Shown one piece after another: positions 34,989 through 42,706 of a stretch of 64,000 bases of DNA (position 1 is its first letter; each line of letters opens with the position of its first letter). Under the pieces are notes generated by a model. The model did not search any database, was not told the DNA's origin, and worked only from the letters and a program-made list of their open reading frames with translations. A program made the translations under genes and the position numbers. The DNA comes from Saprospiraceae bacterium (GTDB lineage: Bacteria; Bacteroidota; Bacteroidia; Chitinophagales; Saprospiraceae), in contig JAHBTW010000012.1 of assembly GCA_019638385.1 (NCBI GenBank), forward strand, positions 1 to 64,000, in the 5' to 3' direction.

Positions 34989-35193
34989 CGTATGCGCTTG
35001 GCAGAGCGTGGTATGAGGTGCAAACGGAGGAAGGGGCGTTGAAGTATGATACGGCGCGCGAAAGTAGCTACAATGGCGAACCGGCGACATGGTATGTGCT
35101 GTTCTTGTACCGCTGTCCGCTTTCGGGCGGGAACTCAATTGTTTTCCGGCGTGTTATGGCGCCTTTATTTGCACACCCGACCAACTTTACATC

Positions 35194-36579
35194 ATGTCGA
35201 AAATCCGGGATATCCTGTGGGAAGCCGTTCAGGGCAAGGAAAAACAATTCACCACCGGAAGCATCAAAAAAGCCATTGTGCTGCTCTCCATTCCCATGAT
35301 TTTGGAAATGGCGATGGAATCGCTCTTTGCAGTGGTGGACGTATTTTTTGTGTCGCGCATCGGCGTAGAGGCCGTCAATGTGGTAGGACTGACCGAATCG
35401 GTTATTACCATTATTTACTCTTTAGCCTGGGGCATTGCTATGGCCGCTACAGCGATGGTGGCCCGGCGCATCGGCGAGGACAAGCCCGAAGAAGCCGCCA
35501 AAGCGGCGGTGCAGGCCATCATACTGGCCATGATATTGGGCGTAGTGCTGGGCGTAGTGGGCTTCATCTTTGCCGGCGATGTGCTGCGGCTCATGGGCGC
35601 CTCGGCGTCGGTGATCGAAACCGGTATTAACTACACGCGCATTTCTTTTGCCACCAACATCATCATTCTGATGCTGTTTTTGCTCAACGGCATTTTCCGG
35701 GGCGCCGGCGATGCAGCCATTGCTATGTACGCCCTTTGGATTGCCAACGCCGTCAATATCATCCTCGACCCGCTGCTCATTTTCGGTATCGGTCCGTTTC
35801 CGGAGATGGGCGTGACGGGCGCCGCTACGGCCACGGCCATCGGCAGGAGCGTGGGCATCGCTTTTCAATTGTACATTCTGTTCAACGGCAAAAGCATTGT
35901 GCCCATCGCGGTGCGGCACTTGCGGGTGCATTGGGACATCATCAAGCGGCTGGCCAAGGTGGCGGCTACGGGCGCCGGGCAATTCATCATCGCTTCTGCC
36001 AGTTGGATTTTTCTCATGCGCATCATCGCGTTGTCCGGCCCGGAAGCGGTGGCGGGTTACACCATCGCCATCCGGCTCATCGTTTTTACCATTCTGCCTT
36101 CCTGGGGATTGGCCAATGCGGCGGCTACCCTCGTGGGGCAAAATCTCGGGGCCGGGCAGCCCGATCGCGCTGAGGCTTCGGTATGGAAAGCGGCCTGGTA
36201 CAACATGGCATTTCTGCTGTCGGTATCCATTGTGTTTATCATCTTCGCCCCGTTCTTCATCGGCTTTTTCAACGACACGCCGGCAGTGGTGTCGGCGGGG
36301 GTGCTGAGCTTGCGCATCATTTTTGCCGGCTTTATTTTTTATGGGTTCGGCATGGTCGTCACGCAGGCTTTCAACGGCGCCGGCGACACCCGCACGCCCA
36401 CGCTGCTCAACCTGCTCTGCTTTTGGGTCATCGAAATTCCGGCGGGCTATCTGATGGCCGTCATGCTGGGTATGGGGCTGGGAGGCGTGTGCCTCGCCGT
36501 AGCGGGCAGCGAAACGCTGCTGGCCATTTTTTCTATCCTCATCTTTAGAAGGGGCAAATGGAAAAAGGTGGAGATATGA
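35194..36579 (+). CDS. MATE-family multidrug exporter
   Basis: 461 residues from ATG 35194, close to the usual 440-470. Twelve membrane segments in two MatE halves are visible; the first begins IKKAIVLLSIPMILEMAMESLFAVVDVFFVSRIG. The second half has the FIIASASWIFLMRIIALSGPEAVAGYTIAIRL repeat. It uses a sodium or proton gradient to export cations or drugs; specificity cannot be read from sequence. The reading frame extends upstream, but those residues overlap the divergent gene's promoter region. A strong terminator follows at 36616. Confidence 0.9.
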   Translation: MSKIRDILWEAVQGKEKQFTTGSIKKAIVLLSIPMILEMAMESLFAVVDVFFVSRIGVEAVNVVGLTESVITIIYSLAWGIAMAATAMVARRIGEDKPEEAAKAAVQAIILAMILGVVLGVVGFIFAGDVLRLMGASASVIETGINYTRISFATNIIILMLFLLNGIFRGAGDAAIAMYALWIANAVNIILDPLLIFGIGPFPEMGVTGAATATAIGRSVGIAFQLYILFNGKSIVPIAVRHLRVHWDIIKRLAKVAATGAGQFIIASASWIFLMRIIALSGPEAVAGYTIAIRLIVFTILPSWGLANAAATLVGQNLGAGQPDRAEASVWKAAWYNMAFLLSVSIVFIIFAPFFIGFFNDTPAVVSAGVLSLRIIFAGFIFYGFGMVVTQAFNGAGDTRTPTLLNLLCFWVIEIPAGYLMAVMLGMGLGGVCLAVAGSETLLAIFSILIFRRGKWKKVEI

Positions 36580-36615
36580 TGCAGCGTGCCTATTGACGGA
36601 ACGCAAATGTCTTAC

Positions 36616-36660
36616 AACAAGAGAGGGCCTCACCAACGAGTAGTGAAGCCCTCTCTTGTT
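36616..36660. terminator. Bidirectional terminator between MATE and Prc genes
   Basis: AACAAGAGAGGGC, 19-base loop, GCCCTCTCTTGTT, then T residues: a perfect 13-bp stem extended by TCAC/GTGA inside the loop. It lies between convergent genes. Confidence 0.85.
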
Positions 36661-36701
36661 TTGATCATTCAGCGGCGGAGCAGAACCCCGTGCGCTATGC
36701 T

Positions 36702-38798
36702 TTATTTCATCACAATCATATCGTGGATGATGTTGAGCGTTTCGCGGATGTAAACGTCTTTAGCCACAGAGGTAACGAAGTCTTCGTTGCGCGCCTTTTT
36801 CGATTCGTCGGCGTGAATGCTGGGCAAGTCCACTTCCAAGTTGAAAACGCCGGAGATGACTTTATCCTTGAAGAGGTCTTCAAACTGCTTGGAAGCTACT
36901 TCGCGGTCTTTCATCATGGAACGGTAGGCATCCAACTGAAGCGGAAAAACAGACTGGTCGCGCTGCTGCTCAAAGCGGCGGGCATTGCGATAAATTTGCC
37001 CGAACACTTCGCTTTTCTCTAAACGGGAATTGCTGCGCGCCTTTATTTCTTTTACGTTTTTCAGGTTATACACCTTTTGCTGATATGGTACGGACGGCAG
37101 TTCGGTCCACTCCATAGGGTAGTTTTCTTCTTTTTCACCGGTTTTGATGAAGTGGTAAGCATCCGGGAGCACGATGTCGGGGATGACGCCGCGCAATTGA
37201 GTAGAACCGCCGTTGATGCGGTAAAACTTCTGGGTCGTCACCTTTACTTCTCCGAGCGGCTTGAGTTCTTTAAACCCGCTGACAGATTGATCGAGGTTGT
37301 AGAAACGCTGCACCGTGCCCTTACCGAAAGTGGAGTTGCTGCCTACGATCACGGCCCGGCCGTAGTCTTGTAATGCAGCAGCCAAAATCTCGGAAGCCGA
37401 GGCGCTCATAGAGTTCACCATGACCACGAGCGGACCGTCGTACTGCACACGGGGGTCTACATCCGAAAGCACTTCGGGGGCCTGTCCGCGTGATTTGACT
37501 TGCACGATGGGGCCTTTCTCCACGAAGAAGCCGGTCATTTTCACTACGTCGCGGAGGGAGCCGCCGCCGTTGTTCCGCAGGTCGAGAATGATGCCGGAAA
37601 CATCTTCTGATTTGAGTTTTTCCAATTCCAATGCCACGTCGGTAGCGCAAAAGCGGCCGTCTTTATTTTCAAAATCGGCATAGAAACGCGGCAGGTACAG
37701 GTAGCCGATTTTTTCGCCGGCTGCTGCGCCGTCTAAGATGAGTGATTTGGCAAAACCCTCTTCGAGAATGACCACGTCGCGGACGATGGGGATGACTTTA
37801 AACGTGCCGTCTTTTTTCTTGACGGTGAGGCGCACTTCTGTGCCTTTTTCGCCGCGCACCAGGGATACCACCTCGTTGATGTCCATGCCGGCTACGTCCA
37901 CCGGTTCGCCGTCGCCCTGCGATACTTTGACGATGAGGTCATTTTCCTCCAGGTCTTTTTGTTTCCAAGCAGGGCCGCCCACTACGACTTCTACCACTTT
38001 GGTGAAATCGCCGTCCGTTTGCAAGCGCGCGCCGATGCCTTCGAGGCGACCGGAGAAGCGGATGTTGAAGTTTTGCTTATCAATGGGCGCGAGATAGTCG
38101 GTATGGGGGTCGAAAAGATTGGTGATGGTATTGAGGAAGTAGCTGAAGCGATCATCGCGCTTGACTTTGTTCATGCGCTCAAACCACTGGCTCATGGTTT
38201 TGAGCGTTTCGGCGCGGGCGGCGGTCTCTATTTCCTCCAGACTGAGCTTTTCGCCTTCTTCGCCGAGTTTTTCCTGCTCGTCCAATTTTTCGGCCACACG
38301 GGTCATTACCTCGTACTTGAGGTACTTACGCCAGTACTCGCGCAGTTCGGCGTCGTTTTTGGCGTAGGTTCTCTTTTCGCCGTCTAATTCCAGATTCTCA
38401 TTTTGATCAAAAGAAAAAGGCGTTGCCAGAATCTCCTCATAATAGCCGCCGGCTTTTTTGATGCCCGTATTGAGGAGGTCCACGGAGAGGTCGAAGAAAT
38501 CAATGTTGCCTGCGCGCACCTGATCGTCCAATTGTGCGCGGAAAGTGGCCAGTTTGGCCACGTCCTGTTGGGTAAGGAATCGCTTGCCGCCGTCTAATCG
38601 GTCTAAATAGAGGTCGTACAGTTTATGTGAAAAATCGTCGTTGAGCGCTTTGGGATGGTAATGCAGTTGTTCTAAGTGGGTAAGAACAGAGCGTACCAAG
38701 AGGGCGTCTTTCTCCGGCTGATCGGCCGGTTTGGGAAAGAATGCCGCAACCAAAATTGCCACGGCTACCAACGAAAGCATGATGTGATTTCGCTTCAT
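36702..38798 (-). CDS. prc: Tail-specific (C-terminal processing) protease, S41 family
   Basis: 698 residues from ATG 38798; MKRNHIMLSLVAVAILVAAFFP is an N-terminal export signal. It cleaves the C-terminal ends of periplasmic proteins. Layout: an N-terminal helical domain (about 30-220), a PDZ domain near 235-320 (EGIGARLQTDGDFTKVVEVVVGGPAW...), the S41 protease core with the catalytic serine in VNSMSASASEILAAAL and the lysine in GSNSTFGKGTVQ, and a C-terminal DUF3340-type tail. The length and C-terminal domain match Prc/Tsp rather than the shorter CtpA enzymes. Substrates probably include lipoproteins or cell-wall hydrolases (from family knowledge). Confidence 0.9.
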   Translation of the reverse strand: MKRNHIMLSLVAVAILVAAFFPKPADQPEKDALLVRSVLTHLEQLHYHPKALNDDFSHKLYDLYLDRLDGGKRFLTQQDVAKLATFRAQLDDQVRAGNIDFFDLSVDLLNTGIKKAGGYYEEILATPFSFDQNENLELDGEKRTYAKNDAELREYWRKYLKYEVMTRVAEKLDEQEKLGEEGEKLSLEEIETAARAETLKTMSQWFERMNKVKRDDRFSYFLNTITNLFDPHTDYLAPIDKQNFNIRFSGRLEGIGARLQTDGDFTKVVEVVVGGPAWKQKDLEENDLIVKVSQGDGEPVDVAGMDINEVVSLVRGEKGTEVRLTVKKKDGTFKVIPIVRDVVILEEGFAKSLILDGAAAGEKIGYLYLPRFYADFENKDGRFCATDVALELEKLKSEDVSGIILDLRNNGGGSLRDVVKMTGFFVEKGPIVQVKSRGQAPEVLSDVDPRVQYDGPLVVMVNSMSASASEILAAALQDYGRAVIVGSNSTFGKGTVQRFYNLDQSVSGFKELKPLGEVKVTTQKFYRINGGSTQLRGVIPDIVLPDAYHFIKTGEKEENYPMEWTELPSVPYQQKVYNLKNVKEIKARSNSRLEKSEVFGQIYRNARRFEQQRDQSVFPLQLDAYRSMMKDREVASKQFEDLFKDKVISGVFNLEVDLPSIHADESKKARNEDFVTSVAKDVYIRETLNIIHDMIVMK

Positions 38799-39190
38799 AA
38801 TCATATTAGTTTGTCAGATGAAGGATGTTAACGATATCCGGCACGTTATGCAAAATTTGTGCGCGGCACAGGTTACAACGCATACGGTGCGAAAAAAGAT
38901 ACCGGTTTAGACAAAAAATTGAGTCCATAATCATGCCAAAAATAACAATTAACCAAATTGTAACCAAATCCGGCGGAAAATTGCTGCTGCCGAAGGCATG
39001 AATGCGACCGGGTTTTCAGCCCCGGACATGCCCGTGCATTCCAACTCCGATTATGGGGTGAAACAGCACGTTTTGCCGCTGTTTCGACCGTTTGCCCGCG
39101 AAAAAATACCGCTTTCTTTTTAACGTGCGCCGTTTTTGCCTGTTTTCGTACCGCTCCGTAAATGGTGCTTTGACAAAGCTTTGGGCGATT

Positions 39191-39198
39191 TATCTTTG
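39191..39198 (+). promoter_or_regulatory. Promoter -7 box TATCTTTG of small RNA 1
   Basis: TATCTTTG fits TAnnTTTG; a TTTG at 39169-39172 lies 18 bases upstream as a -33 box. Confidence 0.6.
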
Positions 39199-39201
39199 CA
39201 T

Positions 39202-39264
39202 CAGTTTTCTCATAGTATGTTTAATAGTCCTACACTCAGTCCCTTCGAGTGTAGGTTTTTTTTT
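39202..39264 (+). ncRNA. Twin small RNA candidate 1
   Basis: About 63 nt between a TATCTTTG box and a perfect terminator (CCTACACTC, 9-nt loop, GAGTGTAGG, nine T). Its 5' part contains AGTTTTCTCATAGTATGTTT (39203-39222), identical to the second unit at 39577. The terminator halves differ in sequence from those of unit 2 but not in form. A short frame starting at the shared ATG would run into the terminator and is not convincing as a protein. Confidence 0.55.
39229..39264 (+). terminator. Terminator of small RNA 1
   Basis: A perfect 9-bp stem CCTACACTC/GAGTGTAGG with a T9 tail. Confidence 0.85.
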
Positions 39265-39271
39265 GCCCATA

Positions 39272-39432
39272 AGGAACGTGTCGTGAATAACTTACCGATT
39301 TGGTCGGCCCCTTTTTCCATCATACCGCGTTGCTTCGTCCGTCAGATAGCGCTGCTATCTTCCCTCCTCGCGCCTTGTCTGATGAAAAAATAGTCTCGCC
39401 GAAATCTGGCAACTTATTCACGCCTCGTTCCT
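39272..39432. repeat. 161-bp MITE-like palindromic element, copy B
   Basis: It has the same ends (AGGAACGTGTCGTGAATAA ... TTATTCACGCCTCGTTCCT), the same length and the same orientation as copy A at 3519-3679. It begins 8 bases after the T-run of small RNA 1. Confidence 0.85.
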
Positions 39433-39558
39433 ACGGAAACGCCCGGTAAAACATCCCGAAAGAAGAAACACAATAGCCGGTAGTTCAATCAAACCGACCG
39501 CCCAACTGCGGGAATGCCCTCATCGTAAATGCTACTGTTTATAAGCGTCGGTGCGCAG

Positions 39559-39566
39559 TACCTTCG
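39559..39566 (+). promoter_or_regulatory. Promoter -7-like box TACCTTCG of small RNA 2
   Basis: TACCTTCG differs from TAnnTTTG at one position and lies 10 bases before the shared core. Confidence 0.4.
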
Positions 39567-39571
39567 CCCAC

Positions 39572-39646
39572 AGTGTAGTTTTCTCATAGTATGTTTATTG
39601 TTCCGGCTCCTGCACCAAACAGCCTCCCTGGTGCAGGGGCTTTTTT
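39572..39646 (+). ncRNA. Twin small RNA candidate 2
   Basis: Contains the same core, AGTTTTCTCATAGTATGTTT (39577-39596), then TGTTCCGG and a terminator hairpin (CCTGCACCA, 11-nt loop, TGGTGCAGG) followed by GGC and six T. An ATG inside the core opens a 23-codon frame (MFIVPAPAPNSLPGAGAFLF...) reading through the terminator; its counterpart in unit 1 is not similar, so the conserved entity is the RNA core rather than a peptide. Confidence 0.55.
39609..39646 (+). terminator. Terminator of small RNA 2
   Basis: CCTGCACCA/TGGTGCAGG, perfect 9-bp stem, then TTTTTT. Confidence 0.8.
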
Positions 39647-39722
39647 ATTTTCCCTATTCTGAATGCCGGTTTGGTCTGTAAAAGCACTTCGTTTGGCCGA
39701 ATATTAACCGGTATCGCTTTCT

Positions 39723-40112
39723 ATGCGTTATTTTTACGCCACAAAATCAATACCGCTTATGAAACGCCGCTTCAGATTGACCGGATTTGCCCGCTTTTTC
39801 TTCGTCATGCTGTTCATTGTTCCCTTAGCCTACTTCGGCGCAGCCTACTACAATGGAGAGGACGGCCTTCAAAACCTCAAGAACCTGCTCGGCATTGATA
39901 AGGGGAATACGACCGCAGAAACGAAACGCAATACCGCCCCCTCGTCCAACGGCTACAAGAATGCTTCCGATGCAGACTGGCAGGAGCTTAAAAGGAGGGT
40001 AGAAACCTTAGAAAAGGAAAATCGCGACCTCAAGGTGAAAATCCGCGACCTCGATCTGGAACTGAAAGCCACCAAATTGCAATTGGACCGCGCCCGTTCG
40101 GGGGGGAAATAG
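39723..40112 (+). CDS. Small membrane-anchored coiled-coil protein, function unknown
   Basis: 129 residues from ATG 39723, or 117 from ATG 39759 (MKRRFRLTGFARFFFVMLFIVPLAYFGAAYYNG), which starts right before the only membrane helix. After a linker, residues 85-125 form a coiled coil (WQELKRRVETLEKENRDLKVKIRDLDLELKATKLQL). One N-terminal helix plus a coiled coil suggests a scaffold or anchor in the cytoplasmic membrane. No family was recognised. The convergent EAD11-TIR gene ends 3 bases from its stop. Confidence 0.65.
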   Translation: MRYFYATKSIPLMKRRFRLTGFARFFFVMLFIVPLAYFGAAYYNGEDGLQNLKNLLGIDKGNTTAETKRNTAPSSNGYKNASDADWQELKRRVETLEKENRDLKVKIRDLDLELKATKLQLDRARSGGK

Positions 40113-40115
40113 GTC

Positions 40116-41012
40116 TTACCCTGCTAATTCTGCCAACCGTTTGCGGATCGCGTCTTTCACCGGCGCGAAGTCTTCCTGCGCCAACAGCCGCTTCGACATG
40201 GCGTTCATGTCTTGGAGAAATGCGAGCAATTGGGCGAAATTGGCGTTGATTTCTTTCACTTTGTTATACTCGGCGAAGTGAGCGTTGCCCAATTGATCGG
40301 CGCGCCGCACCACCAAGTCTTTCCACTTTAGCTCCTGTTTTTCCCAATAATCGAGGTAGTCGTCGAGCACCATCGGGTCGCTCATTTTGATGCTTTCGGC
40401 GCGAATAGGGAATACCCGCTTAGAGAACTCTTCCTTTTCCTGCCGGCCGTTGCGGTATATCTCAAACAACTCGTGCATGCAGTACGGCGAGCGCAGGTAC
40501 TTATCGCTGACGGCCACCACGATGAGGCCGCTACGGCCAATGTCTTTCATGAATTCGCTGATGAGGCCCCGGTACTCTAAGTCCATTTTGTCGCGCTTGA
40601 GCGTGAACCCGTCGGCTTTGAGGGAATCGTATAGTTGATTGACAATTTCTTCGCGGCTTTCGCCGGTTTCGTTGTCGTCGCCCCAAGCGTAGGAGAAATA
40701 AATGGCCTGAGACTCCGCGCTTGCCGGATTGGGGCGCGAAACGGGGGAAGTGCTTCCCGTACCGGTGCCGGAAGAAGGTGTCGGTGCAGCGCCGTCGGGT
40801 ACTTTTTTGAGGATGTCGAGCGCAGCGGCCGTGATCTGGTTTTGCTGTCGGGAGTATTCGTCAAAAGGGATCAGGCCCGACCGGTTTTGTTTTTCAATGC
40901 GGGCGAGGCGACCCCGCAGGCCCAACACTTCATTGGGATTATAGGGTTCGAGCAGTTGGAGCGCTTCCGCCAATTGATCGTCGCTGATGAGTTGACGTAT
41001 CTTTTCTTTCAT
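40116..41012 (-). CDS. Effector-associated domain (EAD11) - TIR domain protein
   Basis: 298 residues. Residues 1-72 (MKEKIRQLISDDQLAEALQLL...) match the helical EAD11 adaptor found next to effectors in Bacteroidota. Residues 73-101 are a Pro/Ser/Thr-rich linker. Residues 103-270 form a TIR domain: IYFSYAWGDD at strand A, RDKMDLEYRGLISEFMKDI, and the putative catalytic Glu181 in SPYCMHELFEI, so NADase activity is plausible. EADs recruit effectors to other EAD-bearing proteins through like-like contacts; no second EAD protein was recognised in this window, so the sensor may be elsewhere. Probable role: immunity or regulated cell death (inference from the TIR and EAD families). Confidence 0.8.
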   Translation of the reverse strand: MKEKIRQLISDDQLAEALQLLEPYNPNEVLGLRGRLARIEKQNRSGLIPFDEYSRQQNQITAAALDILKKVPDGAAPTPSSGTGTGSTSPVSRPNPASAESQAIYFSYAWGDDNETGESREEIVNQLYDSLKADGFTLKRDKMDLEYRGLISEFMKDIGRSGLIVVAVSDKYLRSPYCMHELFEIYRNGRQEKEEFSKRVFPIRAESIKMSDPMVLDDYLDYWEKQELKWKDLVVRRADQLGNAHFAEYNKVKEINANFAQLLAFLQDMNAMSKRLLAQEDFAPVKDAIRKRLAELAG

Positions 41013-41027
41013 GTTTATGGTGTTTTA

Positions 41028-41792
41028 TCAGACGTTTTGCATGGCTTTGTTGCGCAGTCGCTGGAGGAAGGGCGACGCGAAGATGAAATCCTGAAGCAGT
41101 TCATTATCGCTTTGTATCACATCGTCTTTGCTGCCGCGCCAGGCAATTTGGCCGTTGTGCAGCAGGATGATGTTTTCCCCGATTTCCATCACGGAGTTCA
41201 TATCGTGCGTATTGATGACGGTAGTAATGTCGCTCTCTTTGGTGATGTCGCTGATGAGTTCGTCAATGACTAAGGCCGTTTTGGGGTCGAGGCCGGAGTT
41301 GGGTTCGTCGCAAAAGAGGTATTTGGGTTGTAATACGATGGCCCTTGCAATGCCCACGCGCTTTTGCATACCGCCGCTGAGTTCGCCGGGGTATTTTTTG
41401 TTGGAACCGGGCAGGCTCACCCGGTCTAAGCAGTAATTTACCCGGTCCAATTTTTCCTTTACCGTCATATTGGTGAACATATCGAGCGGGAAGCTCACGT
41501 TTTTCTCCACGGTGAGGGAGTCAAACAGCGCCGAGCCTTGAAAAAGCATGCCTATTTTCATGCGCAGTTCCCGGAGTTGATATTTATTGAGGCTGTAAAA
41601 ATCGATGTCGTCGTACCACACGGTGCCTTGCGTAGGTTGTAACAATCCCACGAGGAGTTTTAGCAGAACTGTCTTACCTGCCCCGCTTCGGCCTATGATG
41701 AGGTTGTTTTTGCCCCGGAGAAACTCGGTATTGATGTTTTCGAGAATCGGGTTCTCACCAAAAGATTTGAATATTTTATCTGCGCGGATCAT
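41028..41792 (-). CDS. mlaF: MlaF-like ABC transporter ATPase
   Basis: 254 residues. Walker A GRSGAGKTVLL near residue 34, Q-loop GMLFQGSALFDS, signature ELSGGMQKRVGIARAI, Walker B YLFCDEPNSGLD, and the H-loop HDMNSV. These match the ATPase of Mla lipid transporters (phospholipid trafficking between inner and outer membrane), which are paired with an MlaE permease. The permease gene is directly upstream, 15 bp away. The substrate-binding MlaD and the lipoprotein MlaA were not seen here. Confidence 0.85.
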   Translation of the reverse strand: MIRADKIFKSFGENPILENINTEFLRGKNNLIIGRSGAGKTVLLKLLVGLLQPTQGTVWYDDIDFYSLNKYQLRELRMKIGMLFQGSALFDSLTVEKNVSFPLDMFTNMTVKEKLDRVNYCLDRVSLPGSNKKYPGELSGGMQKRVGIARAIVLQPKYLFCDEPNSGLDPKTALVIDELISDITKESDITTVINTHDMNSVMEIGENIILLHNGQIAWRGSKDDVIQSDNELLQDFIFASPFLQRLRNKAMQNV

Positions 41793-41807
41793 GGTCGTTT
41801 GAGGAGT

Positions 41808-42554
41808 TTATGTGAGCAAAACAGCGATCATGTAGTCGGCAACCAAAATGAGTATGTCGCTGAATACCACTGCATTGGTACTGGCTTTTCCCAGCTCGAT
41901 GCTGCCTAATTTTACAAAATACCCCTGATAACAGGACACCGTGGTGAGCAGGAAAGAAAAAGTAATCGCTTTGACGAACATCAGCCGGAAGTTGTAGGGG
42001 TCGAAGAAGGAGCGCACCCCCAGCGTATATTCGGCGTCGGATAAAAAACCCGTGGGCACCACTGCCAGATATCCGCCGAGGATACTGATGAAGGCCGAAA
42101 TGGCCACCAGCATCGGAATAACGGTGAGTGCGGCAATGACCTTGGGCATGATGAGGTAAGCTGCCGTGTTGACGCCCATGATCTCCATAGCGTCAATGTG
42201 TTCCTTTTGGCGCATGCCGCCTATTTCGGAGGCCATGTTGGAGCCTACTTTGCCGGCCAACACCAAGCAGGTGATGGTAGGAGATGCCTCAATGATGGCA
42301 AAATCGCGCACGATGTAGCCGATGTAATAAATGGGTACCAACGTGCCGTCCAACTGATAGGCAAACTGCAACGCGGCTACCGCCCCGATGAATATAGAAA
42401 TGAGAAACACAATGGGCAGGGAGCCGATGCCGATGTCGTGCATTTGCCGGATCGTCTCCCGGTAATACATAATGTGCTTTTCCGGGCGGGAAAAAGCATT
42501 GCCCAACATCATCACATAGCGTCCGATATGAAAGAAGAGTTTTAATCGCGGCAT
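41808..42554 (-). CDS. mlaE: MlaE-like ABC transporter permease
   Basis: 248 residues, five or six membrane segments. The MlaE signature is visible: SLPIVFLISIFIGAVAALQFAYQL, ASPTITCLVLAGKVGSNMASEIGGMRQKEHIDAMEIMGVNTAAYL and the C-terminal GKASTNAVVFSDILILVADYMIAVLL. The MRQKEHIDAMEIMGV element contacts the ATPase. It acts in the cytoplasmic membrane in phospholipid or other lipid transport and is translated just before mlaF. Confidence 0.85.
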   Translation of the reverse strand: MPRLKLFFHIGRYVMMLGNAFSRPEKHIMYYRETIRQMHDIGIGSLPIVFLISIFIGAVAALQFAYQLDGTLVPIYYIGYIVRDFAIIEASPTITCLVLAGKVGSNMASEIGGMRQKEHIDAMEIMGVNTAAYLIMPKVIAALTVIPMLVAISAFISILGGYLAVVPTGFLSDAEYTLGVRSFFDPYNFRLMFVKAITFSFLLTTVSCYQGYFVKLGSIELGKASTNAVVFSDILILVADYMIAVLLT

Positions 42555-42671
42555 TGGCAGTTTGGCTTGAAAGTGTCAAAAGTAGATGTTTTTTCGCTCC
42601 CGCCAAAGGATTGGGGCGTATAGGAACAGAAGTTCGCGTACAACTTCTTTCGCACAGACTTCCCGACTTCG

Positions 42672-42679
42672 TACCTTCG
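42672..42679 (+). promoter_or_regulatory. Promoter -7-like box TACCTTCG of the porin gene
   Basis: TACCTTCG, 27 bases before ATG 42707; one mismatch from TAnnTTTG. Confidence 0.4.
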
Positions 42680-42706
42680 CGGCAATTCGTTCACAATGAC
42701 AACCGA

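Larger units (their letters stand above)
38799..39722. other. 924-bp intergenic region holding two small RNA units and repeat copy B
   Basis: Between the Prc start and the next gene. From left: AT-rich text with the presumed Prc promoter, then two short transcription units (39191-39264 and 39559-39646), separated by the 161-bp element. No protein gene with convincing features was found. Confidence 0.7.

Noticed and set aside
36702..38798. CtpA rather than Prc
   Set aside because: The N-terminal helical domain, length of about 700 and C-terminal tail match Prc/Tsp.
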